Source: an uncultured Sphingomonas sp. (GTDB lineage: Bacteria > Pseudomonadota > Alphaproteobacteria > Sphingomonadales > Sphingomonadaceae). Taken from it: a stretch of 64,000 nucleotides of DNA. Positions 56,294 to 64,000 of the stretch are shown in pieces. The translations under genes were made by a program, and so were the position numbers. Position 1 is the stretch's first letter, and each line of letters starts with the position of its first letter. The notes below the pieces were generated by a model that was not told the DNA's origin, did no database searches, and was given only the letters and a program-made list of their open reading frames with translations. The DNA is taken from the NCBI RefSeq assembly GCF_913777625.1, contig NZ_CAJYTI010000001.1, positions 62,001-126,000 of the forward strand. The letters are read 5' to 3'.

Positions 56294-57465
56294 GCGTGGG
56301 CCTCTTGCTCCAGCCGGACCGGCTGGCGGGTGGTGCGCGCTGCTGCCGCTTCGGCGAACAATGCGAGATAATCCTGTGCCGAGCGCTCGATGGTGAAGCG
56401 CCGCAGCGAGGTGAGCAGCGCCTCCCGATCGGGCGCAGCGGTGGGCGCGGTGCGGATCGCCGCCGCCAGCAGCGCCGCGTCCTGCGGCACGATCGCGCCG
56501 AACCGCCCCTGGCCGAGCAGGCTGCGCAGGCCCGCACCGCAATCGGTGGAAACCACCGCCAGCCCCGCGGCCAGCGCCTCGATCACCACCGCCGGCACGC
56601 CCTCGTAGCGCGACGACATCAGCAGCACGTCATAGTCGACGAGCTTGGCCGGAGCATCGGCGACATGGCCGGCGAAGGTGACCCGATCGGCGATGCCAAG
56701 CGACGCCGCCAGCGTCTCCAGCGCGGCGCGCTCGAGCCCGTCGCCGAAGATCGTCAGCGTCTCGCCAGGCTGTACCGCCTGGGCGAAGGCGCGCAGCATC
56801 AGCGCGAAATGCTTTTGGGCGACCATCCGGCCGATCGCGACGAAACGACGCGGGCCGGCCAGGCGAGGTGCACGCGCTGGCACCAGCTGGGTCGCGCCGA
56901 TCGCCGGATCGTGCACCACATGCCCCCGCGCCGCCATCACCGGCGGCAATTCGGGCGTCATCGATTCGTCCATCACCACCCAGCCGCGCGCGCATCGCGC
57001 CTGGATTCGCAGCCAGGCGCGCCAGAAGAAGCGACCGACGGGGTTGAGATCGCGGCGGGCGAGATCGTTGCTGACCTTCACGATGATCGGCGGGCAACGG
57101 CGGCCGAGCAGCAGCCGCATCGCGAAGGCGACGATCGTGTACGTGGAGCCGGCAACGAACAGCACGTCCGGGCGCAGCCGGCGGATCACCGCGGGCAGCG
57201 TGAGGATCATCCACAAGGTTTCCCAACCAGCCTGGCTGCGGCGCGGCTGGCGCGGCATCACATAGTCGATGTCACCGAATTCGTCGTGCATCGCGCCTTC
57301 GGCACGACCAAGAAAGAGCGGCGCATCTACGCCCATGGCGCGCCAATGCCGCACCAGACGCAGTGCAACCCGCTCGACGCCACCCGGATGGAAGCTGTGG
57401 AGAAAGGTGAGAACGCGAAGGCGTCCGTTGCTGCTGTTTGGCGACAATCGCTCGTCCTCTGTCAT
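56290..57465 (-). CDS. Glycosyltransferase, GT4-like
   Basis: 391 residues: LTFLHSFHPGGVERVALRLV at the start, then FVAIGRMVAQKHFALMLRAF and LLMSSRYEGVPAVVIEALAA with the E-x7-E donor-binding motif. It adds a sugar from a nucleotide sugar to a lipid or polysaccharide. Co-translated with the membrane protein. ATG 57465 chosen. Confidence 0.92.
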   Translation of the reverse strand: MTEDERLSPNSSNGRLRVLTFLHSFHPGGVERVALRLVRHWRAMGVDAPLFLGRAEGAMHDEFGDIDYVMPRQPRRSQAGWETLWMILTLPAVIRRLRPDVLFVAGSTYTIVAFAMRLLLGRRCPPIIVKVSNDLARRDLNPVGRFFWRAWLRIQARCARGWVVMDESMTPELPPVMAARGHVVHDPAIGATQLVPARAPRLAGPRRFVAIGRMVAQKHFALMLRAFAQAVQPGETLTIFGDGLERAALETLAASLGIADRVTFAGHVADAPAKLVDYDVLLMSSRYEGVPAVVIEALAAGLAVVSTDCGAGLRSLLGQGRFGAIVPQDAALLAAAIRTAPTAAPDREALLTSLRRFTIERSAQDYLALFAEAAAARTTRQPVRLEQEAHA

Positions 57466-57673
57466 CGTTGCGACATCGTATCGCCAGTATGTACGCTTTT
57501 CTTGCGGAGCGGTAGCAAATCGCATCCAGGATGCGACAGAACGATCCGTCGATTGGCATACTACTTCGCGACGGAAGTGCACATCGATGAGACGACACCG
57601 GCCGCCTGCACCCACACCGATCGGCTAAAAATTTTTTAACGCGGCGGCCGCGGGCCGGAACCAAAATGCAAAA

Positions 57674-57703
57674 AGCCCGCCGAGCGAAGGTCGCCGGCGG
57701 GCT
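57674..57703 (-). terminator. Rho-independent terminator of tRNA-Val
   Basis: Stem AGCCCGCCG/CGGCGGGCT with a 12-nt loop, followed on the minus strand by TTTTGCATTTTG. Begins 7 bp after the tRNA. Confidence 0.85.
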
Positions 57704-57709
57704 CTTAGA

Positions 57710-57784
57710 TGGTGGGCGCGGCAAGGATTGAACTTGCGACCCCTGCGATGTCAACACAGTGCTCTACCACTGAGCTACGCGCCC
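57710..57784 (-). tRNA. tRNA-Val (anticodon GAC)
   Basis: 75 nt with encoded CCA. Acceptor GGGCGCG/CGCGCCC, anticodon stem CTGTG/CGCAG with loop TTGACAT, T-arm with TTCAATC. Reads GTC and GTT. Confidence 0.95.
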
Positions 57785-57840
57785 GAAACTCGGGAAGCGC
57801 GCCTCTAGCGGGGGTCCGCCCCCCGCGCAAGCGCTAATTT

Positions 57841-58215
57841 TCAATTCTGGCCGACATTTTCGGATTCGAACATGCGATCGACCTCGAGCACCAGGTCGCG
57901 CAGGTGGAACGGCTTGGAAAGCACGCGCGCCTGCGGGACCTGCTTGCCGGCGCGCAGCGTCACCGCGGCGAAGCCGGTGATGAACATCACCCGCATCTCC
58001 GGCGCGATCTCGGCGGCCCGTTGGGCCAGCTCGATCCCGTCCATTTCGGGCATGACGATGTCGGTGAGCAGCAGGTCGAATCGCTCGGCCTCGAGCAGCG
58101 GCAGGGCCGCGGTGCCGCGATCGACGGCGCTGACCGCATAGCCCGATCGCTCGAGCGCGCGGCTGAGGTATTCGCGCATCACGCGGTCGTCCTCGGCCAG
58201 CAGAATCCGGATCAT
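57841..58215 (-). CDS. CpdR-like single-domain response regulator
   Basis: 124 residues, receiver domain only: acidic pair ED(8-10), phospho-acceptor Asp52 (LLLTDIVMPEMDG), Thr80 and Lys101 (SKPF). In alphaproteobacteria CpdR controls ClpXP-dependent proteolysis through the cell cycle. The neighbouring N-formylglutamate amidohydrolase gene is a conserved partner in this class. Confidence 0.9.
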   Translation of the reverse strand: MIRILLAEDDRVMREYLSRALERSGYAVSAVDRGTAALPLLEAERFDLLLTDIVMPEMDGIELAQRAAEIAPEMRVMFITGFAAVTLRAGKQVPQARVLSKPFHLRDLVLEVDRMFESENVGQN

Positions 58216-58329
58216 CTTTACCCCACTCGATACCAACCGGGCCGTTCTTATGAGCCAAGCCCTTAAGATTTTCCAGCACGGCGACGCCGCCGCGTTGCCC
58301 GCAAGGGTAGCGAGGCCTAGTCTGCCCCC

Positions 58330-59175
58330 GTGACTCGCAGCCCCAGCTTCGACCGATACGGCCCCGTGCCGCCCGAAAGCCCGGTGGTGCTCTCGGCCCC
58401 GCATGGCGGGCGGGACTATCCCCCGGGCCTGATCGCGGCGCTGCGGGTCCCGGCCGATGCCCTGCGCGCGCTGGAAGATCGCCATGTCGATTCGATCGCG
58501 CGCCAGGCCCGCCGCGAGGAGACTCTCTTCGTCGCCACCCGCGCCCGTGCCTGGATCGACCTCAACCGGGCCGAGCATGATCGCGATCCCCAGATCGACG
58601 CGGGCGCCCAGCTGCTCGGCCGCCCGCTTTCCACCAAGGTGCGCAGCGGGCTGGGACTGGTGCCGCGCCGAGTCGGCACGCTCGGCCAGCTCTGGCGCGG
58701 GCGTTTCGCGACGGAGGACATTGCGGCGCGCATCCAGGAGGATCATCGCCCGTACCATCTGGCGCTCGGCGAGGCGCTGGCGGCGGCGCGGGCGCGGTTC
58801 GGCGTGGCGGTACTGCTCGATGTACATTCGATGCCGCCGCTCGGCGCACCCGAAACTGCGCCGCGGCTGGTGATCGGCGACCGGTTCGGCCGGTCCGCCG
58901 CCGCGCGCTTCGGCGCCCGGGTGGAGGCGGTGGCGCAGCGGCACGGAGTCGCGACGGCAGCGAACACGCCCTATGCCGGCGGCCACATTCTGGAGCGGCA
59001 TGGCGACCCGCGCCGCGGCGTGCACGCCCTGCAGCTGGAATTCGATCGCGCCTTCTATCTGGATGGGGATCTCGACGAACCCGGGCCCGGCGCCCCCGCC
59101 GCCATCGCCCTGCTTCGCGCGATCATCGACGCACTGGCCGACGAGGCCCTGCCGAACGCGCAGGCGGCCGAGTGA
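58330..59175 (+). CDS. N-formylglutamate amidohydrolase family protein
   Basis: 281 residues with the family motifs SAPHGGRDYP, DLNRAEHD and LLDVHSMPPLG. It releases formate from N-formylglutamate or a related substrate. GTG start at 58330. Divergent from cpdR. Confidence 0.9.
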   Translation: MTRSPSFDRYGPVPPESPVVLSAPHGGRDYPPGLIAALRVPADALRALEDRHVDSIARQARREETLFVATRARAWIDLNRAEHDRDPQIDAGAQLLGRPLSTKVRSGLGLVPRRVGTLGQLWRGRFATEDIAARIQEDHRPYHLALGEALAAARARFGVAVLLDVHSMPPLGAPETAPRLVIGDRFGRSAAARFGARVEAVAQRHGVATAANTPYAGGHILERHGDPRRGVHALQLEFDRAFYLDGDLDEPGPGAPAAIALLRAIIDALADEALPNAQAAE

Positions 59176-59184
59176 CCCGCCCAT

Positions 59185-59289
59185 AAAAAACCACCTCGTG
59201 GGATACCCACGAGGTGGCCAAGGTTCAGGGAGGAGACACACCCGAAGGCGTGTCGCACGGCGTCGCGAAAGGGGGGACACGAGCCGTAC
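59185..59289 (-). ncRNA. Candidate small RNA with anti-Shine-Dalgarno stretch
   Basis: Minus strand: a stem of 8 bp with a UUCG loop (59235-59254; GACACGCC-TTCG-GGTGTGTC), then an unpaired TCTCCTCCCT (59227-59236, complementary to a Shine-Dalgarno sequence) and a strong terminator (12-bp stem 59191-59217, T6 at 59185-59190). A second C-rich run (CCCCCC) lies near the 5' end. A sigma70-like promoter lies upstream (59296-59323). Known alphaproteobacterial sRNAs such as the mmgR/suhB family share the CCUCC-plus-terminator design; I cannot tell if this belongs to them. Length ~105 nt. Confidence 0.6.
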
Positions 59290-59295
59290 ATTAGA

Positions 59296-59323
59296 AATAT
59301 AGAGCAGCGGCGACCGACTTCAA
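59296..59323 (-). promoter_or_regulatory. Promoter of the candidate small RNA
   Basis: TTGAAG (59323-59318), 16-nt spacer, TATATT (59301-59296) on the minus strand. Start of transcription expected near 59289. Confidence 0.55.
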
Positions 59324-59489
59324 GGCAACTCGCCGCACATATTCTTCGATTGGGCGGCGGCGCGAATTTCAGCCTGCGGAAGTGCGGCTAGGGACCGGCG
59401 GCCCGGCGGCCCGTGCACCTCGAGCCCCGCCTGGAGGCAGGAGTCGGGATGAAGGGAATTCAGACCGGAAATTGCCGGAATAAGACAAT

Positions 59490-59519
59490 GCCCCACCTCC
59501 TCTCCTGAGGGGGTGGGGC
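59490..59519 (-). terminator. Hairpin after the sapC-like gene
   Basis: 11-bp stem (GCCCCACCTCC/GGGGGTGGGGC, one G-T pair) 26 bp after the SapC stop. The tail on the minus strand (ATTGTCTTATT) has scattered T only. Otherwise 59324-59545 holds nothing I recognise. Confidence 0.6.
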
Positions 59520-59545
59520 TTGACCGGTTCTTTACGACGCGAGGC

Positions 59546-60319
59546 TCAGCCGACCAGCTGGACGTCGGGCTGCCAGCCGTTGCGGATCTGGCGGGCGAAC
59601 AGCTCGCGCATCTGCGCCAGTGAGAAGAGGTGGGCGTAGATCAGCGGCAGCATGCCGTTCTGGACGATCTTGCGCAGCTGGTCGCCGCGCATCTCGTTCA
59701 GCTTGTTCTCGTCGACCATCATGAAGCCGCGATAGATGAAGGGCTGCGCGGCGCCGTCCGGCTGGATCGAGACTTCGCCGTCGATCAGCAGGCCCAGTTC
59801 CTTCAGTTCGCGCATGAACTGGCTGGTGCGGGCACCGGCCGTCTCGAACTGCTCGTTGAACTGCAGGATGTTCTTGGTGACTTCGCTCGGCTCGGTGCCG
59901 TCGAACAGCGCCTCGCCTTCGTCAAACTTGCCGACGACGTCCGACGTCGGGTCGAAGCATAGCGACAGCTCGTCGCTGTCCGGGCGCAGGCGGGCGAGCA
60001 GGAACGGATAACGGCGGATATAGGCCGGCACGTAGAAGTTCGGGTCGATCAGCTTGCCCTCGGCGTCGAAGAAGGTGTTCACCCCTTCGTTCAGGCCCAT
60101 CAGCGCCAGCGGCACGGGATCCTCGCCCACCGAGAACACGATCGGCATGAAACGCTGCACCAGCGGGAATTCCTCGACGGTGACCGGCACGGCATGCTGG
60201 TTGGCGAGGAACGCCGCGCGGTCGGTCGAACGCGTACGGAAATCGGCATGGACCTGGCTCGAAAGCGGTTCGAGCTGGTTGTAGAACAAGGGAAGCGACT
60301 GCTGCGGCGCGCTGGCCAT
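59546..60319 (-). CDS. SapC family protein
   Basis: 257 residues in the SapC pattern (FLANQHAVPVTVEEFPLVQR, FVPAYIRRYPFL-like YVPAYIRRYPFLLARLRPDS, FMMVDENKLNEM). Related to an S-layer-associated protein of Campylobacter, but in alphaproteobacteria it often lies near TonB receptors or tryptophan halogenases; function unclear. CAGGAG precedes the ATG. Confidence 0.9.
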   Translation of the reverse strand: MASAPQQSLPLFYNQLEPLSSQVHADFRTRSTDRAAFLANQHAVPVTVEEFPLVQRFMPIVFSVGEDPVPLALMGLNEGVNTFFDAEGKLIDPNFYVPAYIRRYPFLLARLRPDSDELSLCFDPTSDVVGKFDEGEALFDGTEPSEVTKNILQFNEQFETAGARTSQFMRELKELGLLIDGEVSIQPDGAAQPFIYRGFMMVDENKLNEMRGDQLRKIVQNGMLPLIYAHLFSLAQMRELFARQIRNGWQPDVQLVG

Positions 60320-60372
60320 GAGGATCTCCTGAGAACTTTATTCGTCGAAATGCGTTTCAACCGCTGCGCGGT

Positions 60373-61821
60373 CTATTTGCTGGCGGTTGCCGGCGCAAGC
60401 GCGACAAGCTTTCCCGGGTTCAGAATCAGCTTGGGATCAAGCGCGGTCTTGATTGCGCGCAACGCGGCCATGCGTGACGGCGGCGACAGGCGCGCGAGTT
60501 CGTCGCGCTTCATCTGGCCGATGCCGTGCTCCGCCGAGATCGAGCCACCCGCCGCCACCACCATGTCGTGCACCAGCCGGGTGATCTGCGGCCCCTCTTC
60601 GGCATACCAGCGATCGCGATCCGCCCCCTTGGGCGCGCGGACATGGAAATGGACATTGCCGTCGCCGAGATGGCCATAGGCGATCGCGTGCGTGCCGGGG
60701 AAGCGCGCCTCGGCCTCCGCCCCGCCCTCGACCATGAAGCGCGGCATGTCTTCCACCGGCACCGAGATGTCGTGCTGCACGGCCGGGCCCGCGGCGCGCT
60801 CGGCCTCCGAGATGGAATGTCGGATCCGCCAGAAGCTCTCGGCCTGCGTCTCGCTCGCGGCGATCACCGCGTCCTCGGCGAGCCCCGCCTCGAACGCACC
60901 TGCCAGCATCCGCTCCAGCACCGCTACCGGAGCCTCGGCGCCCGCGTCGCTGGTCACCGCCTCGATCAGCACGTGCCAGCGATGGCTGCCGGCCAGCGGT
61001 ACGCGGGTGCCCGGCACATGCTCCACCACCAGCGCCACGGTATCGTCGGGCATGATCTCGAAACTCTCGATCGTGTCGGTGGCAGCCTGCAGGCGGCGCA
61101 GCAAGGTGAGCGCCTTGGCCGGGCTGTCCAGCCCGACCCAGGCGACCGCTCGCGCCGCCGCCGCCGACACCAGCCGCAGCGTCGCGGCGGTGACGATACC
61201 CAGCGTGCCCTCGGCGCCGATCAGCAACTGGTTGAGGTCATAGCCGCGATTGTCCTTCTTCAGCGCCGACAACCCGTCATGCACCGAACCGTCGGGGAGC
61301 ACGGCCTCGACGCCGGCGACCAGCGCGCGCATCGTCCCGAAGCGCAGCACCTGCACGCCGCCGGCATTGGTGGAGACAAGACCGCCGATCGTCGCGCTGC
61401 CCCGCGCGCCGAGATCGAGCGGGAAGCGGCGCCCCGCCGCCTCAGCCGCGTCGCGAAAGGTGGCGAGGATCACTCCTGCCTCGGCCACGGCGAGGTTCGC
61501 CTCCGCATCCATTCTGCGGATCGTGTTCATCCGGCGCGTGGAGAGCAGTAGCGCGGATCCATCCGCCGGCGGCACGGCGCCGCCGACCATGCCCGTGTTC
61601 CCGCCCTGCGGCACCAGCGGCTGGCCGAGATCGTGCGCCAGCGCGACCAGGGCACTGACTTCCTCGGTCGACGCAGGCGACAGAATCGCGGGAGCGGTGC
61701 CGTGATAGCGCCGACGCCAGTCGGTCAGCCACGGCTCGATGTCCTGCGGATCGGTGGTAACGGCCTTGGGGCCGAAGCGTTCGGCGGCAAAGGCCGTGAT
61801 GCGAAGCTGGGCGGGAGTCAT
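60373..61821 (-). CDS. FAD-linked D-2-hydroxyacid dehydrogenase
   Basis: 482 residues. FAD-binding domain (PQGGNTGMVGGAVPPADGSA, RGSATIGGLVSTNAGG, QLLIGAEGTLGIVTAATLRL), then a C-terminal domain ending with HGIGQMKRDEL. It resembles D-2-hydroxyglutarate or D-lactate dehydrogenases (GlcD family). Upstream of sapC in the same direction. Confidence 0.92.
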   Translation of the reverse strand: MTPAQLRITAFAAERFGPKAVTTDPQDIEPWLTDWRRRYHGTAPAILSPASTEEVSALVALAHDLGQPLVPQGGNTGMVGGAVPPADGSALLLSTRRMNTIRRMDAEANLAVAEAGVILATFRDAAEAAGRRFPLDLGARGSATIGGLVSTNAGGVQVLRFGTMRALVAGVEAVLPDGSVHDGLSALKKDNRGYDLNQLLIGAEGTLGIVTAATLRLVSAAAARAVAWVGLDSPAKALTLLRRLQAATDTIESFEIMPDDTVALVVEHVPGTRVPLAGSHRWHVLIEAVTSDAGAEAPVAVLERMLAGAFEAGLAEDAVIAASETQAESFWRIRHSISEAERAAGPAVQHDISVPVEDMPRFMVEGGAEAEARFPGTHAIAYGHLGDGNVHFHVRAPKGADRDRWYAEEGPQITRLVHDMVVAAGGSISAEHGIGQMKRDELARLSPPSRMAALRAIKTALDPKLILNPGKLVALAPATASK

Positions 61822-61872
61822 GATGCTTGCGCGATAGCATGGCCTGCGGCAGTTCATCCACCGTTCAAGCCG

Positions 61873-62352
61873 ATGTTTCTACGGTCCATTCCCACGATGC
61901 CGAATCTGCCGATCGCTGCCGCTGGCCTGATGCTGGTGCTTGCCGTTTCCGCGGCGAGCCCGGCCGTATCTGCCGATCCTGCGCCGGAAGCGACCTACCA
62001 GCAGCACCTGACCATCCATGTACCGCGGATGACCGTCAGCAGCACCACCGTCATCGTCCGCCGCGAGGCGCCGGTGGCGCTGGTCGAGCGCAAGGCCAAG
62101 AGCTGCGTGGACGTCGACCGCATCCAGGGTTTCACCGTGAACGCGGGCGACAGCGTGGACCTGATCCTCGAGGATGGATCGCTGCTCCGCGCCAAGCTCG
62201 GCTCGGAATGTCCGGCGCTCGGCTTCTATTCCGGCGCTTATCTCAAGCCGACCAAGGACAGCCGCTTCTGCGCCGGTCGCGACGCGCTGCATTCGCGATC
62301 GGGACGAATTTGTCCCGTTCAGGCCTTCAAGAACCTCGTTCGCGCACGCTGA
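61873..62352 (+). CDS. Secreted protein of unknown function
   Basis: 159 residues with a signal peptide (ending AVSADPA; hydrophobic LPIAAAGLMLVLAVSAAS). The mature part has two cysteines in CVDVDRIQGF and ECPALGF and a further two near the end. No family recognised; typical of small exported sphingomonad proteins. An ATG at 61897 is an alternative start. Confidence 0.7.
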   Translation: MFLRSIPTMPNLPIAAAGLMLVLAVSAASPAVSADPAPEATYQQHLTIHVPRMTVSSTTVIVRREAPVALVERKAKSCVDVDRIQGFTVNAGDSVDLILEDGSLLRAKLGSECPALGFYSGAYLKPTKDSRFCAGRDALHSRSGRICPVQAFKNLVRAR

Positions 62353-62432
62353 AGCTTGACTTTTGCGGTCGAATCCGCAAGCGCGATGCCTTCTGTTGCG
62401 GCGTAGCGAACGCCCTATTTCCGGACACATGC

Positions 62433-63890
62433 ATGAGCTTTGCCGATCTCGGCCTTTCTGACGACCTCCTCCGCGCGGTGACCGACGCCGGCTATACCGA
62501 GCCGACTCCGATCCAGCGCCAGGCGATCCCGTCGGTGCTGATGGGCAAGGACCTCATCGGTATCGCCCAGACCGGCACCGGCAAGACCGCGGCCTTCGTG
62601 CTACCGATGATCGACGTGCTCGGCGAAGGGCGCACCCGCGCGCTGATGCCGCGCTCGCTGATCCTCGAGCCGACGCGCGAACTGGCGGCGCAGGTCGCCG
62701 AGAATTTCGAGAAGTACGGCGTCAACCACAAGCTCTCGATGGCGCTGCTGATCGGCGGCGTGCAGATGGGCGATCAGGTCAAGGCGCTGGAAAAGGGCGT
62801 CGACGTGCTCATCGCCACGCCCGGCCGCCTGATGGACCTCTATGGCCGCGGCAAGATCCTGCTCACCGGCTGCAGCCTGCTCGTGATCGACGAGGCGGAC
62901 CGGATGCTCGACATGGGGTTCATCCCCGATATCGAGGAAATCTGCACCAAGCTGCCCAAGGTCCGGCAGACGCTGCTCTTCTCGGCGACGATGCCGCCGC
63001 CGATCAAGAAGCTGGCGGACCGGTTCCTCACCGACCCGAAGACGATCGAGGTGGCGCGCCCCGCCACCGCGAACATCAACATCACCCAGCGCATCGTCCA
63101 GGTGCCCGCCACCGCGCACGTAAAGCGGGACGTGCTGCGCCGCCTGCTGCAGCAGGATGAGGTCTCCACCGCGATCATCTTCTGCAACCGCAAGACGACC
63201 GTCCGCGACCTGAACAAGAGCCTGAAGAAGCATGGCTTCCGCTCGGCCGAGATTCACGGCGACATGGACCAGTCGGCCCGCATCGCCGAGCTCGACCGGT
63301 TCAAGAACGGCGACGTCAACATCCTCGTCGCCTCGGACGTCGCGGCGCGCGGCATCGACGTGAAGGGCGTGAGCCATGTCTTCAACTTCGACGCGCCCTG
63401 GCACCCGGACGATTATGTCCACCGCATCGGCCGCACCGGTCGCGGGGGCGCGACGGGCACGGCCTATACGCTGGTGACGCCGGAGGATGCCGAGAACATC
63501 GCCGAGATCGAGAAGCTGACCGGCCACAAGATCGAACGCGTTCCGAGCCCGGTCGCCATCGACGGTGCCGAAGATGCGCCCCCGCCGAAGCGCAGCCGGG
63601 GCGGCAAGCGCGAGGCCAAGAAGGCCGAGCCGCGCCGCGAGGAAACCGCCGTCGAGACGCCGGCCAAGCCCAAGTCCCGTCGCGCGGCTGCTCCGGCCCG
63701 TGAGGAAGCGACGCCTGCCCCAGCCCCGCGCGAGGAGCAGCGCAGCCGTCCGGCGCGGGTCGAGCGCCCGGTTCGTGACGAGCGTCCCGCCCGCGACGAC
63801 CGTCGTCGCCGTCGCGACCAGGACGATGGTCCGGACGAAGGCTGGAACGGCCCGATCCCGGACTTCCTGAACTACACGATCGACGCCTGA
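62433..63890 (+). CDS. DEAD-box RNA helicase, RhlE type
   Basis: 485 residues: Q motif (Q28), AQTGTGKT (45-52), PTRELA, DEAD (153-156), SAT, HRIGRTGR. The C-terminal ~115 residues are a basic, Arg/Pro/Ala-rich, disordered tail that probably binds RNA. It remodels RNA structures, e.g. in ribosome assembly or decay. Confidence 0.93.
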   Translation: MSFADLGLSDDLLRAVTDAGYTEPTPIQRQAIPSVLMGKDLIGIAQTGTGKTAAFVLPMIDVLGEGRTRALMPRSLILEPTRELAAQVAENFEKYGVNHKLSMALLIGGVQMGDQVKALEKGVDVLIATPGRLMDLYGRGKILLTGCSLLVIDEADRMLDMGFIPDIEEICTKLPKVRQTLLFSATMPPPIKKLADRFLTDPKTIEVARPATANINITQRIVQVPATAHVKRDVLRRLLQQDEVSTAIIFCNRKTTVRDLNKSLKKHGFRSAEIHGDMDQSARIAELDRFKNGDVNILVASDVAARGIDVKGVSHVFNFDAPWHPDDYVHRIGRTGRGGATGTAYTLVTPEDAENIAEIEKLTGHKIERVPSPVAIDGAEDAPPPKRSRGGKREAKKAEPRREETAVETPAKPKSRRAAAPAREEATPAPAPREEQRSRPARVERPVRDERPARDDRRRRRDQDDGPDEGWNGPIPDFLNYTIDA

Positions 63891-64000
63891 GGCAATCGCG
63901 ACGGCCTGCCGTCGCGGTTTTCCCGATAGCTCCCCTCCTTCGGCGTTCCGTCGGGGGCGAACATCCGCGCGCACCGGAACGGCATCGGCGGTACCCCGCA
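63872..64000 (-). CDS. Possible C-terminal end of a convergent gene
   Basis: From the window edge a minus-strand frame of 42 codons runs to a TAG inside the helicase 3' end. It reads MFAPDGTPKEGSYRENRDG, which looks protein-like. It would overlap the helicase gene by 19 bp and the terminator hairpin. No family recognised. Confidence 0.25.
   Translation of the reverse strand, partial: CGVPPMPFRCARMFAPDGTPKEGSYRENRDGRPSRLPQASIV
63897..63921 (+). terminator. Rho-independent terminator of the helicase gene
   Basis: Perfect 8-bp stem CGCGACGG/CCGTCGCG with a 4-nt loop, followed by GTTTT, 7 bp after the stop. Confidence 0.85.

Overview
The window is high-GC alphaproteobacterial DNA, most likely from a Sphingomonas-like member of the Sphingomonadaceae. 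Supporting signs are the large (about 1540-residue) NAD-glutamate dehydrogenase, the CpdR / N-formylglutamate amidohydrolase pair, the bolA - J-domain protein - cobS order, a SapC protein, an OprO/P porin and frequent four-base stop/start overlaps. No plasmid replication or phage structural genes are seen, so this is read as chromosome.

A tRNA-Thr(CGT) at 37427-37502, with an intact P4-type integrase (36058-37275) beside its 3' end, divides the window. Left of it lies a patchwork of transport, stress and regulatory genes with mobile-element debris. It runs from the end of a bufferin-type locus (1-767) to a sulP transporter gene (1245-2741), a PadR/membrane-protein pair, and a LysR-controlled three-gene operon (4861-7572). 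Next comes a graveyard of integrated elements (7780-11318): the tail of a second P4 integrase, a decayed hsdR, half a tyrosine recombinase, half an ardC, an intact ParD-like/zeta toxin-antitoxin pair, a DUF2285 fragment and alpA. After these lie a hydrolase gene broken by a 13-bp tandem repeat, and an SDR/LysR pair. A second, near-identical sulP (15018-16514) is followed by an intact BCCT transporter gene. The first sulP copy is followed only by an 18-codon stub of the same BCCT gene, so a sulP-BCCT unit was duplicated and one copy decayed. Both sulP genes share a roughly 130-nt leader with three predicted hairpins.

18.6-32.9 kb is mostly envelope and ion-homeostasis genes: an SLC13 permease, L,D-transpeptidase, CPA1 antiporter, DUF389, a class A beta-lactamase-like lipoprotein, DUF2254, a KdpD-like sensor lacking its kinase, a PQQ dehydrogenase and a K+ channel. 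A sulfide/persulfide module follows (32928-35508): a metallo-hydrolase divergent from a BigR-like repressor, rhodanese and TauE exporter, with a strong inverted-repeat operator between.

Right of the tRNA the genes look like ordinary core genome: a PAS protein, glutamate dehydrogenase, NUDIX-BolA, J-domain protein, CobS, GNAT, porin, SDR, PhzF, DAACS symporter, glycosyltransferase, tRNA-Val(GAC), CpdR, N-formylglutamate amidohydrolase, SapC, an FAD dehydrogenase and a RhlE-type helicase. A small glyoxalase/GST cluster with a divergent HxlR regulator sits between the J-domain gene and cobS. A candidate small RNA of about 105 nt with its own promoter, a UUCG hairpin, an anti-Shine-Dalgarno stretch and a terminator lies on the minus strand at 59185-59289.
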